From positions 154,705-218,704 of the forward strand of contig JAQUBZ010000001.1 in assembly GCA_028686425.1 (NCBI GenBank): a DNA stretch of 64,000 nucleotides, written 5' to 3'. A model generated the notes under the pieces. It was not told the origin of the DNA. It did not search any database and was given only the letters and a program-made list of their open reading frames with translations. The position numbers and the translations under genes were made by a program. This document shows, piece by piece, positions 46,582-56,612 of this stretch (position 1 is its first letter; each line of letters begins with the position of its first letter). This DNA is from Bacteroidales bacterium. GTDB lineage: Bacteria > Bacteroidota > Bacteroidia > Bacteroidales > UBA932.

Positions 46582-47803
46582 TAAATTGGAAATAATGGCC
46601 CCTGCGGGCAATTTTGAATGCCTGACGGCTGCAATACAGGGGGGTGCGGATTCTGTCTATTTCGGAGTGGGCAAGTTGAATATGCGCTCTCACTCTGCAA
46701 ATAATTTTGCGGCAGAGGACTTGCAGAAGGTGTGTCAGATATGCAGGGATAATGGGGTAAAATCCTACCTTACTTTAAACATCGTTCTCTACAATGAAGA
46801 TTTGGGACCGATGAGGGAGGCATTGAATGCGGCGAAGGATGCAGGGGTGGGTGCCATTATTGCTTCCGATATGGCGGCAATCGCATACGCTCGCGCCATC
46901 GGACTTGAAGTGCATATTTCCACACAGTTGAGTATTTCCAATTCGGAAAGTTTGAGATTTTATTCTCAATTTGCCGATGTGATAGTTCTGGCAAGAGAGT
47001 TAAACCTTATACAAGTTAAAGAGATAAGTCGGATTATCGAACAAGATCAGATAAAAGGACCGTCAGGCAGACTTCTCGAAATAGAAATGTTCTGCCACGG
47101 AGCGTTGTGTATGGCTATTTCTGGCAAATGCTATCTCTCTCTGCATGAGTACGGGGCTTCAGCAAATAGAGGGGCATGCTACCAGCTGTGCCGCAGGGGA
47201 TATGAAGTGACCGATTTGGAGACAGGCAATCAATTGTTGATTGACAACAAATACATAATGTCTCCCAAAGACCTGTGTACCATCGAATTTATAGATAAAA
47301 TAATTGATGCAGGGGTCTCGGTGTTCAAAATAGAGGGAAGAGCACGTTCATCTGAATATGTAAAGACGGTTACAAGAGCTTATCGCGATGCAGCCGATGC
47401 CGTCATCAGCGGTGCTTATAATGCCGAATTTGCCGCAGGTCTGAAAGCAAAACTTTCGACAGTGTTCAACAGAGGTTTCTGGGATGGATATTATCAGGGA
47501 GCAAAACTTGGTCAATGGAGTGAGGTGTATGGTAATAAGGCCTCTAAAACAAAAATATATGTGGGCAAAGTTACCAATTATTTTGGGAATATCGGCGTTG
47601 CGGAGGTTCTTGTTGAGACAGGTTCGTTTTCAGTGGGAGATTCACTTCTGATTACAGGCCCTTCGACAGGAGTAATCGAATATACAGTTCCCGAAATAAG
47701 GGTTGAACTGAAAAATGTACAGAGTGCCGTAAAGGGGGATTTGTGCTCCATACCGGTCTCTGAAAAGTTACGCAGAAGCGATAAAATATATATCTATCAA
47801 TAA
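46571..47803 (+). CDS. U32-family protein (TrhP/YegQ-like)
   Basis: 410 residues. N-terminal MAPAGNFECLTAAIQGGADSVYFGVG, MFCHGALCMAISGKCYLS, then ANRGACYQLCRRGY with the cysteines that bind an iron-sulfur cluster in U32 proteins, and FKIEGRARSSEYVKTV. The closest characterised relatives (TrhP) hydroxylate tRNA uridine-34 using prephenate; older names call them collagenases or peptidases. I favour tRNA modification but cannot prove it. It begins at GTG (46571), inside the end of the prenyl synthase gene; an ATG eight codons later would cut into the conserved strand. Confidence 0.85.
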   Translation: MKNNKLEIMAPAGNFECLTAAIQGGADSVYFGVGKLNMRSHSANNFAAEDLQKVCQICRDNGVKSYLTLNIVLYNEDLGPMREALNAAKDAGVGAIIASDMAAIAYARAIGLEVHISTQLSISNSESLRFYSQFADVIVLARELNLIQVKEISRIIEQDQIKGPSGRLLEIEMFCHGALCMAISGKCYLSLHEYGASANRGACYQLCRRGYEVTDLETGNQLLIDNKYIMSPKDLCTIEFIDKIIDAGVSVFKIEGRARSSEYVKTVTRAYRDAADAVISGAYNAEFAAGLKAKLSTVFNRGFWDGYYQGAKLGQWSEVYGNKASKTKIYVGKVTNYFGNIGVAEVLVETGSFSVGDSLLITGPSTGVIEYTVPEIRVELKNVQSAVKGDLCSIPVSEKLRRSDKIYIYQ

Positions 47804-47808
47804 ATATT

Positions 47809-49470
47809 ATGGAGTGGTTTGTTAATTTGTTTATGGGAAGCGGAGTGGCCCATTCCCTTTTTCTGATAGCACTTATTATTGCAATAGGTACTCAGTTAGG
47901 CAAAATAAAAATAGCCGGTGTCTCTTTAGGCATCACGTGGATATTGTTTGTCGGGATATTTGCAAGTGCTCTGGGAATGAGGGTGGATGCGGGTACTCTG
48001 CATTTTATCAAGGAATTCGGCTTGATACTATTTATTTATTCCATAGGTCTTCAGGTAGGTCCCGGTTTTTTCGCTTCGTTTAAAAAAGGGGGAATCACTC
48101 TGAATATGCTTGCCGTGGGATTTGTGTTGCTGGGATGTATAACCACGTATGTAATTCACTTATTTACAGATACTTCACTTATAACTATGATAGGGGTGCT
48201 GTCAGGAGCCGTAACAAATACTCCGGGGCTTGGTGCCGCTCAACAGACTTTGCTCGAAACTACAGGAGCAGAGGATCCATCCATAGCAATGGGTTATGCC
48301 GTTGCTTATCCTCTCGGAGTAGTAGGGGTGATTATTTCGCTGTTGTTGATCAAAAAGATTCTGAAAGTGGATGTGGAAAAGGAAAAGGCTGTCGCAGATG
48401 CTGCCGCTCAGCCAAAAGAGGTTGCCACGAGATTTGCCGTAATGGTTGAGAATCCGGGAGTGTTCGGCAAGCCGTTGTTTGACGTTGACAAATTGATCGG
48501 AAGGCCGTTTGTTGTATCGAGAATATACCACTCGGACGGTACTATGGAGGTTGCTTCCTCTTCCTCTGTCATAAATAAAGATGACAGGCTGCTTATAGTG
48601 ACTTCTTCGCCAAATATAGAAAATGTCGCCACATTTTTAGGGAGACAGATAGAGGTGGGCAAGGATATGGTGGGGAATGTAGATACACAATTGGTCTCAC
48701 GCAAGATACTTGTGACCAAACCGGAAGTTAACGGACGGACTCTTGGTGAATTGAAATTGAGGTCCATCTATGGGATTAATATTACACGTGTCAATCGCTC
48801 CGGAATAGATCTTACCGCTACTCCCGATCTGATATTGCAGATGGGTGACAGAGTTATGGTGGTAGGGTCAGAAAAGGCAATCAACAAAGTGTCCGTGTTT
48901 ATGGGAAACTCTTCAGAACAGCTTTGGGAACCGAATCTTATCCCTTTGTTTTTCGGAATAGCTCTCGGTGTGCTTCTCGGATCGATACCGTTTATGTTTC
49001 CGGGAATGCCTCAGGCCGTTAAGCTCGGTCTGGCCGGCGGTCCTCTGATAATAGCTATTCTCATGAGCCGTTTTGGTCCGAAATACCACCTGATTACATA
49101 CACAACCATCAGTGCCAACAAGATGCTCCGTGAAATCGGAATTTCACTTTTCCTTGCAGCGGTAGGACTCGGAGCCGGAGAAGGGTTTGTGGATATGATA
49201 CTTTCCGGCGGGTATCTCTGGATATTGTACGGATTTATAATCACCATAGTTCCGGTAATAATTATTTCGATAATTGCCCGCAAGGCGTGCAAACTCAATT
49301 ATTTTCAGATATTGGGACTTATCAGCGGAAGTTCTACCAACCCGCCGGCATTGGCTTTTTCCAATTCAATCGGAGGTGCAACTCCATCTGTAACATACGC
49401 GACTGTTTATCCTATCACGATGTTTCTCAGGGTTTTGACAGCTCAGATATTAATACTTATGGCTATTTGA
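47809..49470 (+). CDS. AspT/YidE-type transporter with two TrkA-C domains
   Basis: 553 residues. Two homologous halves of about five helices flank a cytoplasmic segment with two RCK/TrkA-C domains (about 200-370: NPGVFGKPLFDVDKLIGRPFV..., KPEVNGRTLGELKLRSIYGI...). Repeat signatures are FGLILFIYSIGLQVGPGFF with GAVTNTPGLGAAQ in the first half, and GISLFLAAVGLGAGEGFV with GLISGSSTNPPAL in the second. Members such as AspT exchange aspartate for alanine; most are uncharacterised. It sits 5 bases after the U32 gene and 4 before a YfcC-like carrier, in a run leading to ornithine and citrulline enzymes. Confidence 0.87.
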   Translation: MEWFVNLFMGSGVAHSLFLIALIIAIGTQLGKIKIAGVSLGITWILFVGIFASALGMRVDAGTLHFIKEFGLILFIYSIGLQVGPGFFASFKKGGITLNMLAVGFVLLGCITTYVIHLFTDTSLITMIGVLSGAVTNTPGLGAAQQTLLETTGAEDPSIAMGYAVAYPLGVVGVIISLLLIKKILKVDVEKEKAVADAAAQPKEVATRFAVMVENPGVFGKPLFDVDKLIGRPFVVSRIYHSDGTMEVASSSSVINKDDRLLIVTSSPNIENVATFLGRQIEVGKDMVGNVDTQLVSRKILVTKPEVNGRTLGELKLRSIYGINITRVNRSGIDLTATPDLILQMGDRVMVVGSEKAINKVSVFMGNSSEQLWEPNLIPLFFGIALGVLLGSIPFMFPGMPQAVKLGLAGGPLIIAILMSRFGPKYHLITYTTISANKMLREIGISLFLAAVGLGAGEGFVDMILSGGYLWILYGFIITIVPVIIISIIARKACKLNYFQILGLISGSSTNPPALAFSNSIGGATPSVTYATVYPITMFLRVLTAQILILMAI

Positions 49471-49474
49471 CGAT

Positions 49475-51001
49475 ATGAAGACAAAAAGAGAATTTCCAAA
49501 TACATACGTCATTATTTTTGCAATAATTGTTGTATGTGCCATAGCCACGTGGTTTACAAAGGGGGCGGAACCTCAGACATGGCAGGTATTTTCAGCGATT
49601 TATACAGGTTTCGGACGTCAGGCCGGAATCATTGCCTTTATTTTGATAATAGGTGGCGCTTTCTGGATTGTAAATAGTACAAAGGCCATAGATGCCGGCA
49701 TTTTCTCTTTTTTGAATTTTACGAAACGACTTGAAAAGAATCGTTTTCTCATGAAAGTGGGAGTCAATAATATTATCATGGTATCAATCATGCTTCTTTT
49801 CAGTTTGTTCGGGGCCGTGTTCGGAATGAGTGAAGAGACTATAGCCTTTGTAGTGATACTTGTTCCGCTGGCAATATCGATGGGGTATGATTCGATAGTT
49901 GGAGTTTGTCTGGTATATGTGGCTGCGCATGTCGGATTTGCAGGGGCGATACTCAATCCGTTTACGATTGGGATAGCTCAGAATATGGCGGGACTGCCGA
50001 TGTTTTCGGGGATTGAATATCGATTTGTGTGCTGGATAGTGCTTAATGTTGTTCTGATTACTTTTGTGCTGCTGTATGCTTCTAAAATCAAGAAAAACCC
50101 ACGCAAGAGCATCATGTATGAAGCAGATGGCTATTGGAGAGAGAAGGTGGACGCCTCGGCTGCGGGGATTGAATACTATCATAATCGCTCATCCTGGGTT
50201 TCATTTGGAATATCTTCTGTTGCAATTATCTGTTTTACAATATTTTATAGTAAGGATTGCGTAATCAATATAGGAACCGGTCATTTTAATGCTCCATGGT
50301 TGCTCCCGACAGTGGGAGTTCTCTTTATTGTCAGCAGTATAAGGGCATTACAATCTTCAGTTCATTTCTTTATTTTTAACTTGCTAATATTCACTATTAT
50401 ATATCTTGTGGTAGGTGTTCTCGGATTTAGCTGGTATATTACCGAAATCTCTGCTTTGTTCATGGCTTTGGCTATTTTCAGCGGTATTGCCGCAGGATTT
50501 TCGGCCAATGGCGTGGTGAAGGAGTTTTTAGCCGGAGCCAAAGATATACTTTCGGCAGCACTTGTGGTAGGGCTTGCTTCTGGAATCATAATTATTCTTG
50601 AAGAGGGCAAGGTGCTCGATCCGTTGATGAATTCGTTAGTTGCGTTGTCGGACGGTTCGTCAAAGACCACTTCTTTGGGACTGATGTATGGAATCCAGAC
50701 ATTGATTAATTTAGTCATTCCGTCTGCTTCGGCCAAAGCCGCGATAACAATGCCGATTATGGCTCCGTTTTCAGATATGATCGGGGTCTCGAGGCAGGCC
50801 ACCGTGCTTGCATTTCAATTCGGTGATGGATTTACAAATATGATTACTCCCACTTCAGGAGTGCTGATAGCTGTGCTCGGGATGGCAAGGATACCTTATT
50901 CCAAATGGGTTAAATTTATCTGGAAGTTTATAATAACCCTGATAATCATAGGAATGTTGCTGCTGCTTCCTACCGTTTTTCTAACGTTGCCGGGATTTTG
51001 A
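49475..51001 (+). CDS. YfcC/ArcD-like basic amino acid or carboxylate carrier
   Basis: 508 residues with eleven to thirteen hydrophobic segments. The family shows the FGMSEETIAFVVILVPLA block (about 116-133), HVGFAGAILNPFTIGIAQ, and the C-terminal re-entrant GDGFTNMITPTSGVLIA. YfcC-type proteins belong to the DcuC/ArsB clan and are often encoded with arginine deiminase or ornithine genes. The next two genes encode ornithine aminotransferase and citrulline hydrolase, so I infer uptake of citrulline, arginine or ornithine, or exchange between them. Substrate not proven. Confidence 0.85.
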   Translation: MKTKREFPNTYVIIFAIIVVCAIATWFTKGAEPQTWQVFSAIYTGFGRQAGIIAFILIIGGAFWIVNSTKAIDAGIFSFLNFTKRLEKNRFLMKVGVNNIIMVSIMLLFSLFGAVFGMSEETIAFVVILVPLAISMGYDSIVGVCLVYVAAHVGFAGAILNPFTIGIAQNMAGLPMFSGIEYRFVCWIVLNVVLITFVLLYASKIKKNPRKSIMYEADGYWREKVDASAAGIEYYHNRSSWVSFGISSVAIICFTIFYSKDCVINIGTGHFNAPWLLPTVGVLFIVSSIRALQSSVHFFIFNLLIFTIIYLVVGVLGFSWYITEISALFMALAIFSGIAAGFSANGVVKEFLAGAKDILSAALVVGLASGIIIILEEGKVLDPLMNSLVALSDGSSKTTSLGLMYGIQTLINLVIPSASAKAAITMPIMAPFSDMIGVSRQATVLAFQFGDGFTNMITPTSGVLIAVLGMARIPYSKWVKFIWKFIITLIIIGMLLLLPTVFLTLPGF

Positions 51002-51056
51002 GTTGTTTATTAAGATTTATTACTAAATTCGCATTTATTTTTACAAATTAAAATAT

Positions 51057-52292
51057 ATGATCATGATGATTTCTGAAAAAGCTAAGAGTTTTATTGAGCA
51101 GGAAGACAATTACGGTGCTCACAACTATCATCCGCTGCCGGTAGTTCTTTCAAAGGGGAAAGGGGCATTTGTATGGGACGTTGACGGCAAAAAATACTTT
51201 GATTTTTTGTCTGCTTATTCTGCTGTTAATCAGGGGCATTGCCATCCTAAAATTATTAAGGCACTTTGTGATCAGGCTCAAAATCTATGCCTGACCTCCA
51301 GAGCATTTTACAATGACTGTCTCGGTCCATACGAAGAATTTGCCACCAAATATTTCGGTTATGATAAATTACTGCCTATGAATTCGGGTGCAGAAGCTGT
51401 CGAGACTGCTTTGAAACTTGCCCGCAGATGGGGATATATACGTAAAGGTATTCCTGAAGACAGGGCAATTATCATTGTTTGCGAAGGTAACTTCCACGGG
51501 CGTACTATTTCGATTGTTTCAATGTCGTCAGACCCCGACTCTTATTCACAATACGGCCCTTTCACTCCGGGGTTCGTCAAGATTCCATATAATGAATCAA
51601 ATGCTCTGAAAGCTACTTTGGATAAATACGGTGCACAAGTTGCCGCATTTATAGTAGAGCCTATACAGGGTGAAGCCGGCGTATTTGTTCCCGATGAAGG
51701 ATATCTGAAGAAATGCTACGATGCCTGCAAGAGCCATAATGTATTGTTCATTGCTGATGAAGTGCAGACAGGTATTGCCCGTACAGGACGTATGTTGTGT
51801 TGCGACCACGAAAATATTCATCCGGATATTCTCATTCTCGGTAAAGCCATTTCTGGAGGAGTACTTCCTATTTCGGCTGTTTTGTCATGCAATGAGATTA
51901 TGCTGACTATCAAACCGGGTGAACACGGTTCTACCTTCGGGGGATTTCCTTTAGCTGCAAAAGTGGCTGTTGCTGCCCTTGAAGTTGTAAAAGAGGAGCA
52001 TCTTACCGAAAAAGCAGAATACCTCGGAAAAATTTTCAGGGAGGAACTTGTCAATTTCCACTCTCCGTTCATCAAACAGGTTCGTGGAAAAGGACTTCTC
52101 AATGCTATTGTCACCACCCCTATAGATGGGAAAGAAGCTTGGGATATATGCTTGAAGATGGCTGAATACGGACTTCTTGCCAAACCTACCCATAAACATA
52201 TCATTCGTTTTGCTCCTCCTTTAGTCATTACGGAAACCGAGCTCAGGGAAGCAATAGAAATTATAAAGAAAGCTTTTAAAGAGTTGGAATAA
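51057..52292 (+). CDS. rocD: Ornithine-oxo-acid aminotransferase
   Basis: 411 residues, a PLP class III aminotransferase. It converts ornithine plus 2-oxoglutarate to glutamate semialdehyde and glutamate. Features: [18 protein letters not shown] with the OAT-specific N-terminal motif, [71 protein letters not shown] and the PLP lysine in [17 protein letters not shown]. ATGs at 51057, 51063 and 51066 are all possible. The stop overlaps the ctlX start by one base. Confidence 0.95.
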   Translation: MIMMISEKAKSFIEQEDNYGAHNYHPLPVVLSKGKGAFVWDVDGKKYFDFLSAYSAVNQGHCHPKIIKALCDQAQNLCLTSRAFYNDCLGPYEEFATKYFGYDKLLPMNSGAEAVETALKLARRWGYIRKGIPEDRAIIIVCEGNFHGRTISIVSMSSDPDSYSQYGPFTPGFVKIPYNESNALKATLDKYGAQVAAFIVEPIQGEAGVFVPDEGYLKKCYDACKSHNVLFIADEVQTGIARTGRMLCCDHENIHPDILILGKAISGGVLPISAVLSCNEIMLTIKPGEHGSTFGGFPLAAKVAVAALEVVKEEHLTEKAEYLGKIFREELVNFHSPFIKQVRGKGLLNAIVTTPIDGKEAWDICLKMAEYGLLAKPTHKHIIRFAPPLVITETELREAIEIIKKAFKELE

Positions 52293-53221
52293 TGTACAAT
52301 CAAACCACTTCGGAGGTATTGATGGTTCGTCCTTGTGCCTTTGGCTATAATCCCCAGACGGCTTCAAATAATGCTTTCCAGCATAAAGAAAATGAAGATC
52401 GCGCCCAGAAACTCGCATTGGCCGAGTTTGACAGTTATGTCGAATTGCTGCGTTCTTTCGGGGTAAAGGTGAATGTCATTGAAGATACTCCGGAGCCACA
52501 TACTCCCGATTCCATTTTTCCCAACAACTGGTTTTCGACTCATTCGGACGGAACAATGGTTCTGTATCCGATGTTTGCAAAAAATCGCCGCCTGGAACGC
52601 AAACAGGCGGTGATTGATTATCTTATCGAGAATTACGATATTCGAAATATTTGTGATTTGACAGGATATGAGGGAAAAAATATGTTTTTGGAGGGAACGG
52701 GAAGCATGGTGATTGACCGTGAGCACGGAATGGTATATGCCTGCCGTTCTCCACGTACTCATGAAACCGTATTGAAAGAGTTCTGCAAGGTATTCGGATG
52801 GAAATATTGCATTTTTTCCGCAAATGACTCTGCCGGAAGCTCCATCTATCACACAAATGTGATGATGAGTGTCGGGAGCAGGTTTGCAGTTGTCTGCCTT
52901 GAATCAATTACCGACCGAGCCGAGAGAGACAAAGTCTCAAATGAGCTTTCAAATGCAGGAAAGCATATTATTGAAATATCTTTTGAACAGATGAACAATT
53001 TTGCAGGAAACATGCTTGAACTGAAATCTGTTGGAAATAAGGATATTAGTGTAAACCAACCATTGCTTGTCATGTCATCTGCCGCAAAAATGGCTTTGCA
53101 ATTAAACCAAATTCAATTATTGAAGTCTTACTACAATATTGTCTCACCGGAATTACACAACATCGAAGTCAATGGTGGAGGTTCGGCGAGATGTATGCTG
53201 GCAGAAATATTTATAAAATAA
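52292..53221 (+). CDS. ctlX: Citrulline utilization hydrolase CtlX (guanidino-group hydrolase superfamily)
   Basis: 309 residues with the amidinotransferase/arginine-deiminase propeller: VRPCAFGYNPQTASNNAFQ, TPDSIFPNNWFSTHSDGT (about 70-87), the FLEGTGSMVIDRE block (about 131-143), catalytic histidine in YHTNVMMSVG, and catalytic cysteine in NGGGSARCMLAEIF close to the C-terminus. CtlX hydrolyses citrulline to ornithine, CO2 and ammonia, which would feed RocD encoded just upstream. Arginine deiminase or dimethylargininase activity cannot be excluded by eye. Overlaps rocD by 1 base. Confidence 0.88.
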   Translation: MYNQTTSEVLMVRPCAFGYNPQTASNNAFQHKENEDRAQKLALAEFDSYVELLRSFGVKVNVIEDTPEPHTPDSIFPNNWFSTHSDGTMVLYPMFAKNRRLERKQAVIDYLIENYDIRNICDLTGYEGKNMFLEGTGSMVIDREHGMVYACRSPRTHETVLKEFCKVFGWKYCIFSANDSAGSSIYHTNVMMSVGSRFAVVCLESITDRAERDKVSNELSNAGKHIIEISFEQMNNFAGNMLELKSVGNKDISVNQPLLVMSSAAKMALQLNQIQLLKSYYNIVSPELHNIEVNGGGSARCMLAEIFIK

Positions 53222-53233
53222 CCAATTTAACCT

Positions 53234-53959
53234 ATGATTTTGAGGAACAGTGTCTTAGTTCTGATGGTATCGTTTTGCTGTACCGGTATTTTACTTGCCC
53301 AGAATGAATCAGATTACCTGAAATATGCAGCGAAGACCGATAACGTCAATGTTGTGTATCGGGGAAAGCAGTCGCAAAAATATCCGTTTGTTTATAATGG
53401 TACATACTATTGGGAAAGTCCCAAATTTGAGAAAGGCTCGATAGAGTACAACGGCAAGATGTATTGGAATGTATATCTCAACATTGATGCATTTACCGAT
53501 GAAATTATTATAAAACATAGTGGAGATATGGCGGCTCTCTGTCTCAAAGATCAGTTTGCCGACTCTTTCATTATGGGAGAAAAGCATTTCGTCAATCTCG
53601 GCAGAAGGGGATATGATGTTCCCAAAGGGTATTACCTCGAGCTTTACAGCGGTGATGCAGCTGTATATAAAAAGGTTAAAAAGGAGTTTTCAGACGATAT
53701 TCGCAATGCAAACAGCAGCAATGGCGATCCTAACTTTAATTATCAGATCTTTAAGCTGTTCAGTCCGGTTGTGACATACTATTACATTAAGGACGGAAAT
53801 GTCACAACCATCAAGGGTAAAAAGGCTTTTGGAAAGATGTACAGAGAGCAAAGAAGAGAAATCCGAAAATATATCAAACGCAGCGGTCTGAATGAAGAGA
53901 AAAATTATGATATTTTCTGCGTTAAATTAATGAATTTTATAGAATCAGGCAATGAATAG
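53234..53959 (+). CDS. Exported protein of unknown function, first of the TonB/DUF4249 operon
   Basis: 241 residues, not recognised. A signal peptide (LVLMVSFCCTGILLAQ) is followed by a mainly beta, aromatic-rich domain (YPFVYNGTYYWESPKF, YNGKMYWNVYLNIDAF) and a basic helical tail (KMYREQRREIRKYIKRSG). There is no lipobox and no cysteine in the mature part before the tail region, apart from ALCLKDQ. It begins 12 bases after ctlX and its end overlaps the TonB-receptor gene by 8 bases, so it belongs to that operon. Likely periplasmic and a partner of the receptor system (inference). Confidence 0.75.
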   Translation: MILRNSVLVLMVSFCCTGILLAQNESDYLKYAAKTDNVNVVYRGKQSQKYPFVYNGTYYWESPKFEKGSIEYNGKMYWNVYLNIDAFTDEIIIKHSGDMAALCLKDQFADSFIMGEKHFVNLGRRGYDVPKGYYLELYSGDAAVYKKVKKEFSDDIRNANSSNGDPNFNYQIFKLFSPVVTYYYIKDGNVTTIKGKKAFGKMYREQRREIRKYIKRSGLNEEKNYDIFCVKLMNFIESGNE

Positions 53960-56612
53960 AAAAAGTACATTCTTAGTAATAATTTTATCTTTATTCCTGC
54001 CTGAAATAGTTTCGGCGCAAGTAGATGAGATATATGTCAAAAAAGTGGGGGTTGATTCCCTGATTACCTTTTTGAAAAAAGAGATTACTCCGGACATTTA
54101 TTATGTGAGGGACACGTCCGATGTGGCAAGCTATACGATACGCACATCAAAAAGCAATTTTTTGGAAGAGGCTTTCAGAGAGTTGCGCTTTAACGGATAC
54201 AACATATCACAATATGACGGACATTGGTATATCCTCAAAAATATGGGATTTGTTTCGGAACTGCCTAAAGGCTATTTTGAAGATAAATCTTCGGAACCAA
54301 CAGATAGTGAATATCTCAACTATCTGAATAACAAGAATGTACTTGTTACTTTTCAAAATAAAATATATGAAATTGGTGAAAAAGGGGCCGGCAAGACAGG
54401 TAAAGTCTTTGTAAAGGGATATGTTCGTGATGTTACTTCAGGAGAGCCCATTACCGGAGTTTCCGTGGTTCAGGAAGGTGGAAGTGCATACGCACAGACG
54501 GATGCCTACGGCTTCTATAAAATACTTCTGCCGGTAGGAGAACAACAGCTGAATTTCAGCGGATTTTCGTTAGAAGACACCAAATTGAATCTGATAGTGT
54601 ATGATGCCGGCGGTTTGGATGTTGTAATGAAAGAGAAAGTTTATGCCCTCAAAGGGGCTCTGATTTCATCCGAAAGCTCTACAAATCACAAAAGTAACAA
54701 AATAGGGATAGAGAAAGTACGTATCAATCGTATTAAAAATATTCCGGCGGTATTCGGTGAAGCAGACGTCATTAAAGTGGTACTTACTCTGCCGGGCGTG
54801 AAATCCGTTGGTGAGGCGTCGAGCGGTTTTAATGTACGCGGAGGTTCGACAGATCAGAACCTTATACTATTCAACGACGGTACAATATACAATCCGAGCC
54901 ACATGTTCGGACTATTTTCAGCTTTCAACACCGATGTCATAAGCGATATAGAGCTCTACAAAAGTTCAATTCCGACAGAATACGGTGGACGTATTTCGTC
55001 TGTTCTTGAAGTAAAGGGGAGAGAAGGCAACAACAAAAAGATTACAGGCTCCCTCGGTCTGGGACTGCTTACAAGCCGTTTTCACCTTGAAGGGCCTATC
55101 AAGGAGGATAAGACCACTTTCATTGTCGGTGGAAGGACTACCTATTCCAACTGGATATTGAATCTTTTGCCCCAAGGGAGCAATTTTACCAACGGTGCAG
55201 CTTCGTTCTATGACATGAATGCAAGCGTAAGCCATAAATTCGATGAAAACAACTCGATACATGCTTACGGATATTATTCTCACGACAGCTTCCGTTTCAG
55301 CAACGATACTACATTCAGGTACCAGAATATCAATGCATCCGTTAAGTGGAGAAGCAATTTCAGTGAAAAACACAGCCTCGTGCTCTCCATGGGGTTTGAC
55401 CAATACGGATACAGAGTGGAGGACTCATATAATGCCGCCTCTGCCTACTCTTTAGCAAGTATTATTCAACAGGGATTTCTCAAACTGAATTTCAAATCCG
55501 TTTTGAACGAAAAACACACGTTGACATACGGACTTAATTCCCTCTATTATAACCTGCGCCCGGGAATGTACCATCCGTTTGGAGGGGAATCTCTTGTACA
55601 GGCTAAAGATCTTGCTACCGAAAATGCCTTGGAGTCGGCTCTGTTCGCGAGTGACACATGGCAGGTTACAGACAAATTGTCTTTTGACGCAGGAATCAGA
55701 TATTCACTATATGCCGCACTTCATCCTGCCAAATTTTATGGAGGTCCCGAATTCAGGGTATCGGGAAAATACTCGTTTACCGATCAATTATCAATTAAAG
55801 CCGGTTTCAACAATCTGAATCAGTATATTCACATGATTTCCAATACAACATCCATCTCTCCTCTCGATACATGGAAGCTGACTGATGAAAAGGTAAAGCC
55901 TCAAAACGGATGGCAGGCTGCCACAGGATTATATTGGACAATGGCCGGACAATATGATGTGTCTCTTGAAAGCTATTATAAGAAGATGTATAATTATCTC
56001 GATTACAAGAGCGGTGCTGTTCTTTCGATGAATGAAAATCTTGTCGATGATCTGATTACCACACAGGGGAAGGCATACGGAGTGGAGCTGATGATTAAAA
56101 AACCTATCGGCAAACTGAACGGGTGGATATCTTACACATATTCGAGAACCATGCTGAAGGAGATGGAAGATCGCGGAACAAATACCATTAACAGGGGAGA
56201 GTGGTACAATGCTCCTCATGACAAACCGCATGACCTTAAAATGGTGGGTAACTACAAATTCACACACAGGTACAGTATTTCCGTCAACCTTGATTATTCA
56301 ACCGGTCGTCCTGTTACCATACCTATCAGCAAGTATATGTATGCGGGTGGCTACAGGCTTTTCTACTCAGACAGAAATGCATATAGAATTCCGGACTATT
56401 TCAGACTTGACATAGCTATGAATATCGAACCGAGTCACTACTTGAAACAATTGACCCACATGACTGTGACATTTGGTGTTTACAACGTCACGGGACGTAA
56501 GAATGCCTATTCGATATATTATACCACCAATGGAGGAACTAAGATTGAGGGACACATGCTCTCTGTCTTTGCAACTCAGATTCCCTATATTAACCTTAAT
56601 TTGAAGTTCTAA
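53952..56612 (+). CDS. TonB-dependent receptor with STN-like and CarboxypepD_reg domains
   Basis: 886 residues. Signal peptide (STFLVIILSLFLPEIVSAQ), a short N-terminal STN-like domain (VDSLITFLKKE...YNISQYDGHWYILKN, about 30-100), a carboxypeptidase-regulatory-like domain (VFVKGYVRDVTSGEPITGVSV, about 152-172), a plug (PGVKSVGEASSGFNVRGGSTDQ; then LILFNDGTIYNPSHMFGLFS) and a barrel ending YINLNLKF. The STN domain suggests signalling to an anti-sigma factor, but no FecR or sigma gene is adjacent. No SusD partner is present; instead a DUF4249 lipoprotein follows, sharing one base of stop and start (TAATG). Confidence 0.92.
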   Translation: MNRKSTFLVIILSLFLPEIVSAQVDEIYVKKVGVDSLITFLKKEITPDIYYVRDTSDVASYTIRTSKSNFLEEAFRELRFNGYNISQYDGHWYILKNMGFVSELPKGYFEDKSSEPTDSEYLNYLNNKNVLVTFQNKIYEIGEKGAGKTGKVFVKGYVRDVTSGEPITGVSVVQEGGSAYAQTDAYGFYKILLPVGEQQLNFSGFSLEDTKLNLIVYDAGGLDVVMKEKVYALKGALISSESSTNHKSNKIGIEKVRINRIKNIPAVFGEADVIKVVLTLPGVKSVGEASSGFNVRGGSTDQNLILFNDGTIYNPSHMFGLFSAFNTDVISDIELYKSSIPTEYGGRISSVLEVKGREGNNKKITGSLGLGLLTSRFHLEGPIKEDKTTFIVGGRTTYSNWILNLLPQGSNFTNGAASFYDMNASVSHKFDENNSIHAYGYYSHDSFRFSNDTTFRYQNINASVKWRSNFSEKHSLVLSMGFDQYGYRVEDSYNAASAYSLASIIQQGFLKLNFKSVLNEKHTLTYGLNSLYYNLRPGMYHPFGGESLVQAKDLATENALESALFASDTWQVTDKLSFDAGIRYSLYAALHPAKFYGGPEFRVSGKYSFTDQLSIKAGFNNLNQYIHMISNTTSISPLDTWKLTDEKVKPQNGWQAATGLYWTMAGQYDVSLESYYKKMYNYLDYKSGAVLSMNENLVDDLITTQGKAYGVELMIKKPIGKLNGWISYTYSRTMLKEMEDRGTNTINRGEWYNAPHDKPHDLKMVGNYKFTHRYSISVNLDYSTGRPVTIPISKYMYAGGYRLFYSDRNAYRIPDYFRLDIAMNIEPSHYLKQLTHMTVTFGVYNVTGRKNAYSIYYTTNGGTKIEGHMLSVFATQIPYINLNLKF

